The position numbers were made by a program, and so were the translations under genes. A DNA stretch of 64,000 bases from positions 124,001 to 188,000 of the forward strand of contig MOWL01000069.1 of assembly GCA_002110485.1 (NCBI GenBank), in the 5' to 3' direction. Origin of the DNA: Emergomyces orientalis (taxonomy: Eukaryota > Ascomycota > Eurotiomycetes > Onygenales > Ajellomycetaceae). Of the stretch, positions 35,504 through 47,340 are shown piece by piece. How positions within the stretch are numbered: position 1 is the first letter of the stretch; each line of letters opens with the position of its first letter. The notes under the pieces were generated by a model. The model did not search any database, was not told where the DNA came from, and saw only the letters and a list, made by a program, of their open reading frames with translations.

Positions 35504-37532
35504 ATGGCTTCTTTCAAGGTGACTCCTGAGCCTCCCCACCCGGCCCAGCGGTCAATTCCTGGTAAATAGAGTAGCTAATTCAAACGACTATCCTCAGGAA
35601 TCCCCCTCTTCTACCCCCTCACGACCCCTCAGCCATACCACTCCTCCCCTCCGCCAATCCAATGGCCGTCACCACTCCCACTCCGTCTCCCTCGGGGCCG
35701 TCAACATCAATCACCGTGTCACCCGCCGAAAAAGTATGACTTCCACTGCCGCAAGCAATGCCGCTACTGCTGCCGCCGTCGCCGTGGCCATGGGTGAATC
35801 TCCCAACGCCGCTGCCCTGTCCACCTCAAACTCGTCCCACCTCCACCACCGTCGAGGCCTGAGCACTCGAAGGGCCGTCGAATCTACCTCCATGGGCGCC
35901 TCCTCCGGGTTTGGCTCCTATCTCGCTCGGAGTGCTGCCCAAGACGCCACCACCCCGGGACGCAAGAATTCGCCCAATTCCATTGACGAGAATACTGCGG
36001 TGGAAGATGTGTCCCCCCTGGGTGGTGGTCTTGGTGGTGCTGGCAGTATTGGTAACAGCGGTAAACCCATCATCGGTACGAAGCAGCGGAGCCGTCGGGC
36101 CAGTGAGGGTTCCCACCTCATCCGGACCGAAGGTAAACGGGTCATGAATGAGCTGAGGTGTGATCGGTGTGGGAAGGGGTACAAGCATAGCAGCTGCTTG
36201 ACGAAGCACATGTGCGTATATACCCTCCATTGGATTTTCTGCATGGTTTCCAAATATATCTTTTTTGGCAAGGTCAAGATATTCGGCTGTGCCTCGGTGC
36301 TGCATGCTTGTCATTTACCCTACGTTTTTATTTATTCTTTAACCTTTTTTCTTCATCCCCCCCTTTTTTTTTCATTTTAGAATACCCATTGATTCAAATT
36401 ACTTTTCTTTTTTTTCTGTTTTTCTGTTTTTCTTTTTCTTTTGGAACACGCCTATTAACAATTAACGAACAGGTGGGAACATGATCCAGCATGGGCCTAC
36501 ACATCCAAGCTTCTCATATCAAAGCACCAGCAAGTCCAGCTCCTCGAAGCCGCCACCGTCCTGGTCAACATGAATCCAGAAACCCCAACATCTTCATCCG
36601 ACCCTCAACAACCCACAGGAGAATCCGACCGGTCTTCCGCTTCCCCAACTGTATCCGGTATCTCAGAGCTCCGCGACGGCATCAGTTCAGCGGAAACCAC
36701 CCCACCCCCAATGGGTGAAGAAGGCATCTTCACCACCACCACAACGAAGCCACCAATAGCACCACCAACGGGAACCCACACCAGCCCCCACAATCGTAAC
36801 CACAGCCACAGCCACCGCTTCAGCGCAAACAGCTTCTCCCGCTCCTTCCAATCTATCCCCTCCAGCTCCTTCACCGGCAGCGCCCCAACTTTCTCCCCCT
36901 CCCGCTCCCACTTCCGCCAATCAAGCACAAGCACAGACACGCGACCTTCCACCGCAGAAACCGGCGGCCTGTTGGACGACGACGAAGCAGGCCTTGCTGC
37001 TGCGATTGAACTGTGCCATTTCGGCACGCCACGGAGCGGGCCTGTGCCTATGTCCCCGGATATCCCGCCGGTGCCACCGTTGCCTGCAAGATTTTTGGGC
37101 AGTCAGAGCATGGGTGTTGGTACGGGAATGGGCATGGCGATGGCCACTAACAACATCAACAACAACAGCAACCTTATTAATAGCAACAACAACTCCACCA
37201 ACGGCGACATCAACACGCACAGCTTCGACTTACTCGCCAGCGCCGCGAGGCAGGAGGCGACCTCGACTCCGACTATCTATAACCCGCTAAGCATGCATCC
37301 GCCATTGTCGTATAGAGTCTCTGACGTGCGGGATGTGAAGATGGACGATGTACAGTTGGATAACAGTGGCAGTGGCGGCAACAAGGTGATGAAAGCCAAG
37401 TCGAACAACATCGGAATGGGGATGGGGGTCGAGGTCGAGGTGGATGATGATGATTTCGCCCATGATCAGGAGGGATCTGTGGTGCCGATGGATGATGACG
37501 ATGATGGTGTTTTTGGGCGGATGGAGGAGTGA
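35504..37532 (+). CDS. Single C2H2 zinc-finger protein, conserved fungal
   Basis: Three exons: 35504-35518, 35598-36211, 36473-37532; 562 residues. The first coding exon is only five codons (MASFK). Its GTGACT donor is chosen because it keeps the frame into ESPSSTPSRP; the nearby GTAAAT donor at 35562 would break it. The second intron (GTGCGT...ACAG, phase 2) interrupts the finger. Joined, it reads LRCDRCGKGYKHSSCLTKHM plus WEH, with zinc ligands Cys193, Cys196, His209 and His213. The conserved HDPAWAYTSKLLISKHQQVQ follows at once. The rest is disordered with Asn, His and Asp runs and an acidic C terminus. A nuclear regulatory role is likely, but one finger with a conserved flank may serve protein rather than DNA binding. 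Confidence 0.83.
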
Positions 37533-40215
37533 AATGGGAAGAAATGAGGGATGTGGAAAGAGGAGGGACGTTTTTTATAAATGATGATACTATGGCTAGC
37601 TAAACACTTTTTCTCTCCTCGTTTTCGTTTTCGTTTTTATTTTTTATTTTTATTTTTTTCCCGCCTCCTCTGCTTGCCTCTTTTTCGCCATTTTTTTTTT
37701 TCTTTTCATGGCTATTCGAACACTTTGTGGTACTGTCAGTTTCAAATACATATATAACAACGTACCATACCATACTATATCAGATCAGATCAATTATTAT
37801 TATTATTATTATGTTACTATTATATTTTTACTATATTTTGTTTAAACCGCCAGTTGGAGTTTAGTCATTTATATATCTGTTTTTCATTTCTTTAGATTTT
37901 TATTTGTTGGCTTTTTTTTTTTTGGAACAGTTTAATGGCTCGGTTTCGTTTTTCTATTTCCCCCCTTTTTAGTTTGTATTTGTTTCCCTAGTCAGAGACA
38001 ATTTTCTCCGTAGAATTGAATCGGCTGTTAACATACATACCCTAGAGAAAAAATCCAAAAATGAAAGCTGGATTCGGAGAAACTAGTATATATTTGGGTT
38101 CCATACGGGCCTGTCTTTGTACTCTGGCTCCTGTGCTTGTGTGGTAGCAAGCCTATATATATGGGAGAGAATGGGAGGACGGGAGGATGGATTGTGAGAA
38201 AATGGGTGTTTGTGGGGGGAAACAAAATATAAGCACTCGTGTTTTCCCATTCTTGCCTTGATCTTATGTATGGTTTTAATCCGGGTCTTATTTGTAGAGG
38301 TATGTACGTATCTAGGCTTTGCTATATTAGATGGGGAGCTCGAGTTGGGAGGTGGGGGGGGGGGGGGGGGGGGGATGAGTAAAAGGGCTTTCCCAACGAC
38401 ATTGTATGTGTGTGTGGACGGGGGCGACTTGTTTCCATGGTATTAAAATGAAAAGGAATAGTTATGGCAAGTAAATGATCATATCATCAATTAATTAATA
38501 TTAGGTAGTATAATTTTTTAATGCTCTGGCCTTTGAAGCTGCTCCGAATTTCTAGGTGGGTTTGGAATAGAAACGTGATGTTTTACCCATCTATTCCTTG
38601 ACTTCTATTACGTGAATGCATGCGTATAGTATTGAGAGGTATTACGGAGTATGAAAGGCAGACAAAGGTACGAGGATGGGTGATAGGTATTTTTCATTCA
38701 AGCCTGTGATACGGAGTGGGTCTGATGTATATCTGATGATTTTCGGGCAACAATTTGTTCGGTAAATTAGGTGCGTTTGAAAAACAATTGAAGCGGATAC
38801 AAGAATTGAATATACGTGAGTACTGCGCGAGAGGAGATGTTGAAAGAAGAAAGAAAGAAAGGAAGGAAAAGAAAGGAAATGAGTCAGAAAGGAACAAAAA
38901 TCTCTCACATCGTCAACAGCAGAAACAATAAATGTATAGGCAATTCTCGTCTTATCCACTTTCATCCTTCTACTATTTGTTTCCGATTCCGTACATAAAC
39001 AAGACAAAGACAAGCTAATACTCAAAAAAGAAACGAAAAGAAAATAGACAAAGAGGAAATTATATTCAAAACGCGTATTGGGGCAGAAAGGATCCCAAAA
39101 AATAACATTTGTTTTCGTCAAGCTGTTTCTCAATGTGACACATTTCTTTTCAATATCATGTTCTGTCTTTCAGATTTCTGCCTCCGCCGGCATCAAATAT
39201 TTAGTTTGTAATAATGGAAATAGCAAGTGAAAACCCAAAGGTGAGAAGGGATTTCGTGATTCAACCGAATATAGTTGTGGGCTGAGGTATTAAGCTCCTG
39301 GTTTTCCGAGGAAGGTCGTAGCTGCGGATTCATCCAACCACGGAAGACGATTATATTTTTCAAGAACGGAGGGGGAGTGAGGGAGAGAGAGCGTGTGGAG
39401 CAGAGAAGATAACATCTATTTTGGTTGTGGTTTTGTATGCGTAATTCGTTCGACCATGAGGGCACGGATGATATTTAAATCATCTAGAAGTACGAAATTG
39501 ACCGCCAGGTTAAAAAGGATATCCGTAGAAATTAAGGCTTTTTAATGGAGATCTTGAATTGCCATTCAATGGAGAAAATTGTAGACAGTCAGTCACCCAT
39601 TCATTCAATCGTAGAAACGGGAGATTGATTACATTCCCCAAGGGCAGAAACCGGGGGGACGAGTCCGCCGTGGTTCACGTCGTGGCATGCTATTAGAAGT
39701 GGTGCGAATATGGATCCTTGTTTAGCACGCCGCTCTGATGGTGTTTATAATTAAAAGGAGGCGGATGGCGTAGGGCAGGTCTTTTAATAAAGCTTGTGGG
39801 AGGTTGTGAGATGGATTGTTTAAGGATGTCGGGTCCGTCCTCCGTAAACTGCCTGCGAACGATTTAGGTGCCCTGGATCACTGAGACCTAGGTATGCTAT
39901 GGACGTTGAAATACTAACATTGTGTGTTCCTTCGTCCATGTTTTATCTTCTCAATCCAACACCCAGCCCCAACCGTCTTAGTCTCCCAGGCAATACAGTC
40001 GTGGCCTCTATTTCTCATCAAAGTGTCCAGTTCCGAATATTTACCAGACCGGTCAAAAAGTCAAAGATCGCTCCTTCATCTGACTTCATTCACCTACATC
40101 GAACCGATCTGAGGAAAGGCTGCAGGAAAAATCCATCAAGCGGGGTGGAACGGATAATTTGTCCTCAAACCACACCTAGCGAGTTAACGGAAAGGGAACG
40201 TGTTCTAGTTGAAAG
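37533..40215. other. Intergenic between convergent genes
   Basis: About 2.7 kb holding the 3' ends of the zinc-finger gene (plus) and the membrane-protein gene (minus). Contains (ATT)n at about 37793-37812, a poly-G run, and A/G-rich blocks near 38840-38880. Open frames such as 38642-39133 (minus) and 39899-40219 (plus) have no motif or splice partners. Confidence 0.5.
38354..38374 (+). repeat. Poly-G tract
   Basis: Twenty-one consecutive G, flanked by GGAGGT and ATGAGT. The length is likely unstable and error-prone in assembly. Confidence 0.95.
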
Positions 40216-41813
40216 CTAGAGCCGTTGATGAGGAGAGCGGGAAGAGCCGTGTTGCCGGTACTGCCAAGCGAGCGGCGGCATTTGACCTCCCTGCCCTGCA
40301 ACGGGCGGCTGTCCAGCAAGTACCGGAACTTGCGGAGTGAGAGGAGGCGGATGTGGTCGAGGTGGGTGGAACCCATTCCCCTGACCCTGCAGATTCACAG
40401 GCATGGCAGGCCGCATTGGCAGCGTCTGCATGGCTGTCGACGGCACGACATGCCCAGTAGGTGACGCAAGTACAGGAGCTGTGGGAGGAGATTGTGGCGG
40501 TGGATTGGATCCACCATCACCCTCTGCTTCCAGGCACTGTATCAGATCCGCCTGCAGCGCACGCACATTCCGCAAGTACTTTTTACGTCGCTGCTTCTGG
40601 CCCGCTCTGTTCTTCTTCGGGCGTTTCGGGGGTCCTTCTTGTTTGTCGGGACCGCTCTCGTTCTCTGCAGCCGTTTGCCCATCCCCTACGGTTGAGAGGA
40701 TAGCCAACGCAAGTTGCAGGAACACAAAGGGTGAGATGTTCTCCAGCCGACAGAGCACAAGCGCCGTCAGCTGGGGCGTACAGACAGCAGTGACCGAGGC
40801 AGGTAACTCGAAAGTCGAACTGGGTTTGTAGTTGATTCTTTCCACGCGTGAGGCATCAGAGTCTGTGTCCAAGCAACGCGTCCAACTAACTGGCACTCCA
40901 ATTTGCTGTTGCACCAAGCGATTGATTGCGACGTCGACAACTGGATGGAAGTCCATGGTGGGGTATTCCACCAGTTGCGAGCCAATAGCCAATGCAAGGG
41001 CCGATGGCTGAACATCGCACGCTACAACTGATTTGGTGTAGGTGGGAACGTTCTCCTTGGAGTGGAAAGGGTTGGCACCCGATTGCGCCTTGCCCATAGA
41101 TGACTCGACCATGGCCATCACGGACTCATAAGCTTCTGATGAGGCCACCATGACTACAGCATTGTCCAAGTTGACCGTGGCAGTCAGACCATGTATCAAA
41201 CGAGATGGTGGGCCACCCCTGGTGAAGGCACAAAAAGTCTACCTGAGGAACGAGCCATATCTTCCAGCGTGTAAGCATTACTGATGAGTCTAAGACTCAG
41301 CCAACAGACAACGACGATCGCCAGGGATCTGACAGCTAGGTCTAGTAGAAGAATGGGAGACTGGGCCGATCGCGCCATGTTGTCCGCCTCGACGTTGCTG
41401 GTACCTTCGCGATAAGCTCCCACGGTGGCCAAACTAATTTCTGAGGAGCTGCCGGAATACATATCTCGCGAGAACCATGCGTTTGAGGATTCCGCCATAC
41501 CAGAGTCGGTGGTATAAATCTGGAAACTGCAGTTGCAATACACATCGTCGAGGTATGTACTGTTAGGCAACCCAAGGAGTCCTGAGGAACCCACGAACGA
41601 TTGAGGTCTCTCGTGTTGGAAAGCCCCGGCGGTTTTCGAACCAGCTGTAAACACAAATTCATAGGCGCCCGTTAATAAGAACGAGGCCCTAATCGCCTCT
41701 GTTACCCTCCCCACGAAGGGCCCATGAGGGCGGATGTCGGTAAATGGCACGGGAAAGAACGTACCCCAGAGTGCCAGGGACTCAATAAGTCCCAGGAACG
41801 GAAATAGCAGCAT
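40216..41813 (-). CDS. Unrecognised membrane protein with basic Pro-rich tail
   Basis: Two exons on the minus strand, 41813-41243 and 41153-40216; 502 residues. The 89-nt intron begins GTAGAC, has a CTGAC branch and ends GTAG; it is phase 1 and joins the two otherwise out-of-frame halves (MARSS to VMVASSEA). The N terminus is hydrophobic (LLFPFLGLIESLALWGTFF, a signal anchor or span). A putative luminal region follows with paired Cys (DDVYCNCSF) and an N-glycosylation site (NSTY). A clear span follows at LLLDLAVRSLAIVVVCWLSL, then a mixed domain and a possible second span (PFVFLQLALAIL). A Lys/Arg cluster (PPKRPKKNRAGQKQRRKKYL) and a Pro-rich tail end the protein. I do not recognise the family. 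The frame is open 5' to an acceptor-like CCTCTTAG, so an extra upstream exon is possible. Confidence 0.6.
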
Positions 41814-42580
41814 TCTTCTATCAAATATGAAGGTGAGCAGAGGACCTGCACGAATCTGACTAAGAGGAAGCAAAAGCGTTTCTTAACTGGTTTGATATAA
41901 GACTGAGCTGAAAACCTCCGGCTCGAGGAGATGTAAAGTTTTGGTATGTCTGTTCGATGCGAAGTATGATGATGGTCGTGGTGGTGGTATGTATGGGGGT
42001 ATACCTGTGATAGTGAGATGGAGAGATATGGAGAAGAGGAAATAATCCAGAAGGAGTGTCAGTTGTTAACGCAAATGCTCATTCACCCACGCGCCCGGAA
42101 TAACAAAAAACACTTCAGGTTAGTTAGAGACAACCAGCCATTCATTTGATGGGTGCTGATATTGACCGTGTTATTCCCTCGAGGTGGCCGAAGTGCATCG
42201 ACCTACCTGCTCATCCACTGTGCGCGGGGTTTCACCACGCTAGCAAAGATCGGAGCCACTTGGATCAAAGGGTACATGGAGCGAAAGGCCATATTGCAGA
42301 AACAGAGGAAGAGTATCAAATGTAAATGGAAGTGAGAATGTAATGCTCCAGATACGGAGATATCATATTCCGAGGATAACATCATCTGTAACAGGACATC
42401 AAAGAGTGAAGGGGCATGAGGGGGAGAAGTAAATGTAATTGAAACCTCCATTTTTTAATCTTAACAAAGAAAAGAGCATCAGAAGACACGAATCCCAACG
42501 CCGACATAATACCCGCTGTAACATGAAAACCAAAACGATGTTCGGAGCCAAAATAAAAATATCGAAAAATGTTCTCTCGT
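41814..42580. other. Intergenic, promoter of the membrane-protein gene
   Basis: About 770 bp between RLP24's stop and the membrane-protein start, both on the minus strand. The CAT/CAC-rich stretch near 41960-42000 is low complexity. No separate gene is seen. Confidence 0.5.
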
Positions 42581-43222
42581 TCAGTCGATTTCCATCTCGT
42601 CCTGGGTGCCGCCATCCACCAAAAGTCTGGTCTTCTTCTTCGTGCGTAATCTTTCTCTACCAACAACTTGGCTTATATTCTTGTTCACCTGGGCGTCCAA
42701 TGGCAGGCTCTCTTCCTCTCTTTCCTTGAGCTCCTTGCGAATGAGATGTTCTCCCTCGGCCACCACTCTCCGGTCTTCTGCCCTCTTCTTCTCCCGTGCC
42801 AACTTGCCAGCCAATCTCCTCTTGGTAAACACACGTTCGCGCTTCTGTCTGATCTCCTCCACTCTCTCCATGGCATTGATGGTAGCCGCGACCAGGTTGC
42901 GGTCGTACTTGACGGGGACGTTTCGTCTCTTGGCGAATTGGGAGAGGAGCAGCGAGGAATCGACGATCATCTCCTTACCGTGGAGGGCACGGTGAGTCTT
43001 GGTCCATTTCAGTTTGCGGGGTTGTCGCTTCATCTTGAAGTTCTTGTGGCATTTGGAACGGCAGAAACGGAATGTACGGGCGTCATTGCGCACAAATGTT
43101 ATGCCTTTGCTTGGATAGCATGGCTGGGAACAAAAGTGGCAGGTCTCGACCCTGTATTTCACGTTAGTTAGGGTAAGATGGCCATATTAACAGTTGTGCA
43201 ATCTAGGGGGTGCATACCTCAT
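42581..43222 (-). CDS. RLP24: Ribosome biogenesis protein Rlp24
   Basis: Two exons on the minus strand, 43222-43218 and 43151-42581; 191 residues. Exon 1 contributes only ATG AG. The 66-nt intron (GTATGC, CTAAC branch, ACAG) joins it to G GTC GAG, restoring the family N terminus MRVETCHFCS. Four cysteines (6, 9, 32, 36) form the L24e zinc site; ITFVRNDARTFRFCRSKCHK and FKMKRQPRKLKWTK are near-invariant. The C-terminal half is a charged helix as in Rlp24, longer than in ribosomal protein L24. Rlp24 joins nuclear pre-60S particles, recruits the AAA-ATPase Drg1/Afg2, and is swapped for L24 in the cytoplasm. It shares its promoter region with PAM18. Confidence 0.95.
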
Positions 43223-43549
43223 AGCTGCTTATGTGTAAGTACTTTAAACAGCGAGCCTGAATGGAAATGATCGAGGTTGGTTTCTTCTGCATTCTCCTAT
43301 CTCAACCTGTTGGCGTCGCTTCGACTTTTTTTTTCTGTTGGAGTGCAGATCATGTGACATCCCGATAGGCTAATCTGTAATAAGTTTAGCGCACTGGACT
43401 TTTCTACACCTCTGAACTTCATCGATGGCAAAAAATTCCTGAGAACACAATAAACCTCATCGCAGGAATTACCGCCGCTGGCTTGTCGCACCGTCTCGCA
43501 CTCATTTTCATCCTCTCCAACCTCTGATTAATTTACTCCACCTGCAAAT
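43223..43549. promoter_or_regulatory. Bidirectional promoter RLP24 / PAM18
   Basis: Only 327 bp separate the two divergent ATGs, so both leaders and core promoters lie here. There is an A-run on the minus strand (T-run at 43328-43336) that could keep nucleosomes off. No clear TATA box is seen, as expected for housekeeping promoters. Confidence 0.7.
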
Positions 43550-44040
43550 ATGGCATCCGTCTTGGCTGTTGGCGTCGGAGTCGCGACTGCGGCCTTCCTG
43601 GTTTGTTTCCCTAACCCAATGCGCTCATGCTTGAAGAAATGGAAACTGACATTTGTTAATCTAGGGTCGTGCTGGCCTCGTTGCCTATCGCCGATCGAGA
43701 GGCAGTGTAAATAGCATGGGAAAAGCCTTCTACAAGGGAGGATTCGAACCGCGCATGAATAAGCGCGAGGCGTCGCTCATCTTGGAACTTTCGTACGTGA
43801 TATTCCCAACATCCAATATGGACATCCCCTGCACAATGAATCTTTAGTCTGTAGGCAGGAATATGTAAGAGGCCCTTTTACTGACACAGAAGCAACCGAC
43901 GCAGTGAACGGAACTTGAACAAAGACAAAATCCGCACAAACCATCGCAAACTCATGCTGCTCAACCATCCGGACCGAGGAGGAAGTCCGTACCTTGCTTC
44001 AAAGATTAACGAGGCAAAAGAACTACTAGAAAAGAGTTAG
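43550..44040 (+). CDS. PAM18: Mitochondrial import motor J-protein Pam18/Tim14
   Basis: Three exons, 43550-43600, 43665-43792, 43905-44040; 104 residues. Introns start GTTTGT and GTACGT and end CTAG and GCAG; phases 0 and 2. The protein is a short N-terminal membrane anchor (LAVGVGVATAAFL), a linker with GKAFYKGGFEPRM, then a C-terminal J domain with LNHPDRGGSPYLASKINEAK; the HPD triad is residues 81-83. Pam18 sits in the inner membrane at the TIM23 translocon and stimulates the ATPase of matrix Hsp70 to drive import. The length matches the family (about 105 residues in aspergilli). All splice junctions restore invariant residues. Confidence 0.95.
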
Positions 44041-45949
44041 ATTTTTGGGATCGGAGCGCCCCGGAATTATTATCGATATATTTGACTCGAGTGATCTACG
44101 AGCATGCGAGGATTTCTTTTGGCCTGAGCACTTTCCTTGGCTTGGTTTGATATACTCGATTGACCGCTCTATTTTTTCTTTTGGGATTTCCTCTTTCTAC
44201 GAGGAATGCATAGCGAGGCGTTCGGTTTGATCTGGTACATATATACTTTTCATTTTTTTACTGCATTTAGCCATTTGCACATATAGTAGTATATCTACGA
44301 AATCCCTCCTCTTGGTTGCTATATAAAAAGCAAAATTGTATATTAGGATACAGATACGAAATTCTCTTGAGTGGATATTATTCTGATATTGTTCTTATTC
44401 ACAAAAGCCTACATGGAAGATGCCAATGTGAACATAAAGCCAGTACGATGGTGGAGCAATTACGGCCTCATGAAGGACCTTTTTGGTGATATTTTTGTAA
44501 ACGTCCAGAATTGGAAACTGCTACTATGAAAAGCCAATGCTCCTCCCAAATCTCCATGAGGACGATATCATCCTTATCCTGTACGCATTATCCGGATGAA
44601 ATCCCGCAGCGCAATGTTTGGGAAACATACTGAACAGGTCTAATTTGTCATATTTTTTGTGGGATGCCTTCCCAATCTCGAACATGCGTACCGTGGATCG
44701 AGTGAACATCTCTTCTACCATGCATTGTTATTTTTGTTATTTTGAAGATCGGCGAGATGCGTTGATATGTCGTTTGGGGGAATTGCCCATACTAGATTTA
44801 TAGATAAGAATTTCTTAGGGTTAGGAACTTCATCTGCCGTATCATGGAAGTTGCAAACATAGAACCAATCTGACTCATACTCCCCCAGGCAGTAAGTTTG
44901 GGTACAATCTCGGGGCTGTACTTAGGAAAACCGCTTTTCTGATTCGACGGAACATTCCTTAATTCGACAGGCTTCCCCTCCATGTTTGAACCGATTATCA
45001 TAATTCAGCGCTTTGCCGGCTTTAATCATCTGAGTTTACTTTTTGCCTTCATGAAGCAATTCTTGATAACCCCGATTTCCGACTGACACTCTACCCGCAC
45101 GGCCTTCACACAAGTGCTGAATCCAGAGGGCGTAACCGACAAAGCCTATGGTTCATGACGGCAATGCTGTGGAAGTACAGTCTTCTGCTTAGCCGCCTCA
45201 AGATTCAACATTGGCTCCTTGACGCATCGAATCAGCAACCCGGAGCCTTAGGTGCTTGCTCTGACAAGGAATCCGATGACCCTTAAGGGACGTTCGCACG
45301 ACTATCATCCGGTTGCGATGCAGACGTTTCTAGTTCTGAGGGTTGGTTAGGAGCGAGAGTCGTAATTTTTCCTGCCATGACGCACTTCTGGGGAACGAAA
45401 TCGGATGGACGAGTAGTCGAAAAGGGCGGTTCGTTATGAGGAAGTTTAATGGAATTGAAGGTTGTCTACCCGGCTTGACTCAAAAGTAGTTATCGTATAC
45501 TGCGATCCTATAGATGTGGTTAACTGCTAAGGACTATATGTATTTTGCATGATCATGATCTTGACCAATGCCTGTTCGATCTGTATCGCCTTTGCTCGCA
45601 ACACACAAAGTATTGAGACACAGGCCAAAACATGCGCTTTATTATTTCTCCGACTATGTGCGATGGCCCAGTGTAGAGTCCTTTGTTCACACCGCCAACA
45701 ATCACATTGACTATTCATTGCATAAGGTAGAATTGCTTTTGTCAGGAGAGGGGCAACATGCCTATCGAGAATGGTTGGATGATAGTAGGTGACCCATCTA
45801 AACCTGCTGGCAAATCCGCTCCTCTTGGATCCCACATAAATTGTCAGGTAAACATGCAAATGCTCTCGGGTGAATGCAAATATTAAATGAAAAATGAGGA
45901 ACAACCGACTACCTAGAATAATCAGACGGAAATTTGAATTTTCCACAAA
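44041..45949. other. Intergenic, no gene seen
   Basis: About 1.9 kb between PAM18 and the LINE relic. Open frames at 44524-44721 (minus), 45568-45792 (plus) and 45527-45952 (minus) show no recognisable domain. The stretch next to the LINE relic may be further, more decayed element sequence. Confidence 0.45.
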
Positions 45950-47340
45950 CACTCATTAGGGATGAGGTCCAGAGGAGCTTTGGCAGGGCTGCTCAGGGTG
46001 TTTTTGAGCAGTCTTACCCACCAAGGCTTGGCTCAGGCACAATCACCCAAGTAACCTTCCAGCGCCTGGCTGAACCTTCCCAGGCTTGGGCCAGTGATCC
46101 AGGGATGTGGACGCGGGCAAATCAACCAGCCGGCGTGCTCCGTGAATGCACACATGATGCAGACTGCCGTTAAAATTTCGTCGACTCTGTGTACCTAGCA
46201 GGGGCCATCTGTTGATAGCGTCCCCACAGCGACTCTACCAAGGACGCGACGCATGCACAGAGTCTCCTTGGCCAATTCTCAAGCATCTTGGAAGGCAAGT
46301 GCAAGGGGCACGGCGGACTCACTTTCGTCCGCATAAACTAATAAACGAATCCGCCGAAGAACGAAATCACGGAACTCAACACCACCGAGCCGGCGGCAAT
46401 ATGCATCTACCCCAATGGGAGAGGCACCAATGGCCACACCATGGCAGTTGCATTAGTGCCTTTGATCCAGCATAATGACATCTGAGACTCAAGGACGGCG
46501 GAGCTCAAAGGCCAAGTGCTAGTCGTACAGATAGTGCCCGACGTCCATGCAACTGCAACTGCCCCCGGGAATTGCGACATATTTACCAACAATCAAGCCA
46601 CTCTTCAAGTGGTACGGAACATCAAAATTCATTGAGGTCATACAGGCACTCAACAGCCTCTGAGGCTTTGAGTGAGAAGTACAGTTCCAATGGTTCTCTG
46701 CGCATGTCAGAGTCCCAGGCAACAAAGAAGCAGACTGCATGGCAAAGAAAGTCACCAGTCACATCTCAGACCAAGGACTAAACACCGAACAGCCTCCAGA
46801 ATCAGAATCCCTGCAGACTCAAATTATGAAGCGTGAATGAGAAGAATCACGGAAACATGCTAAGCATGGCAGAGATCTCTTCAGGCTCAGCATTCAGCTG
46901 GGGAAAGCAATACTTGATCCACATATCAGAACACAGAGCAATCAATTTAGTGATCACAATAAATGTGCACAGGCAAGATCAGCCTGCATGCATACCCCCA
47001 CATCACCAACGAAACTGACACTGACAAATGCCAATGAGGCCACGGACTGCAGACTGTGCAGCACGTGCTTCTGAAATGCTGAAACCGAGTAACTGAATGA
47101 TATTAAATGTGGGCAGGTAAGCTTTCATGCATGGACACCCGCGCACTCTCTGTAGCTCGTCAATGGTAGGTCAAGCAGCCAAGATGATCTTGAGAACAGG
47201 GCTTTTGGAATAATTCAGGCAGCCCCATCCTCGGTACTCCAATATAGTCAGTGTCAATGAGTGAATATCAGCAGACAGAAGAAGAGGAGGGCCGGGAAAG
47301 GCCTGACAACCGCAGAGACACAGAACAGCCAGGAAGACTA
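45950..47340 (+). mobile_element. Decayed LINE (Tad1-like) 3' portion: RNase H and tail
   Basis: A dead non-LTR retrotransposon fragment, read by shifting between plus-strand frames. From about 46400 it matches the RNase H domain: IYPNGRGTNGHTMAVALV (the usual first catalytic Asp of TDGSG is Asn), CDIFTNNQATLQVV (usually FTDNQAA), and RVPGNKEADCMAKKVTSHIS (usual form VPGHxGIxGNExAD). Next comes QTVQHVLLKC from the C-terminal cysteine/histidine block. At about 47170-47225 QAAKMILRTGLLE precedes a stop, matching the end of Tad1-type ORF2. Multiple stops and frameshifts make it non-functional. C-to-T and G-to-A type changes suggest RIP, but this was not counted. Boundaries are approximate; the reverse transcriptase is not seen. 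Confidence 0.75.

Noticed and set aside
41154..41242. Apparent frameshift in the membrane-protein gene
   Set aside because: An intron with GTAGAC donor, CTGAC branch and TAG acceptor joins the frames in phase, so a break is not needed.
43160..43162. GTG start for RLP24
   Set aside because: Not a normal eukaryotic start, and it would give MKYRVET; the spliced ATG exon restores the family N terminus.
45527..45952. 141-codon minus-strand frame
   Set aside because: No domain seen; lies beside the LINE relic and is probably chance.
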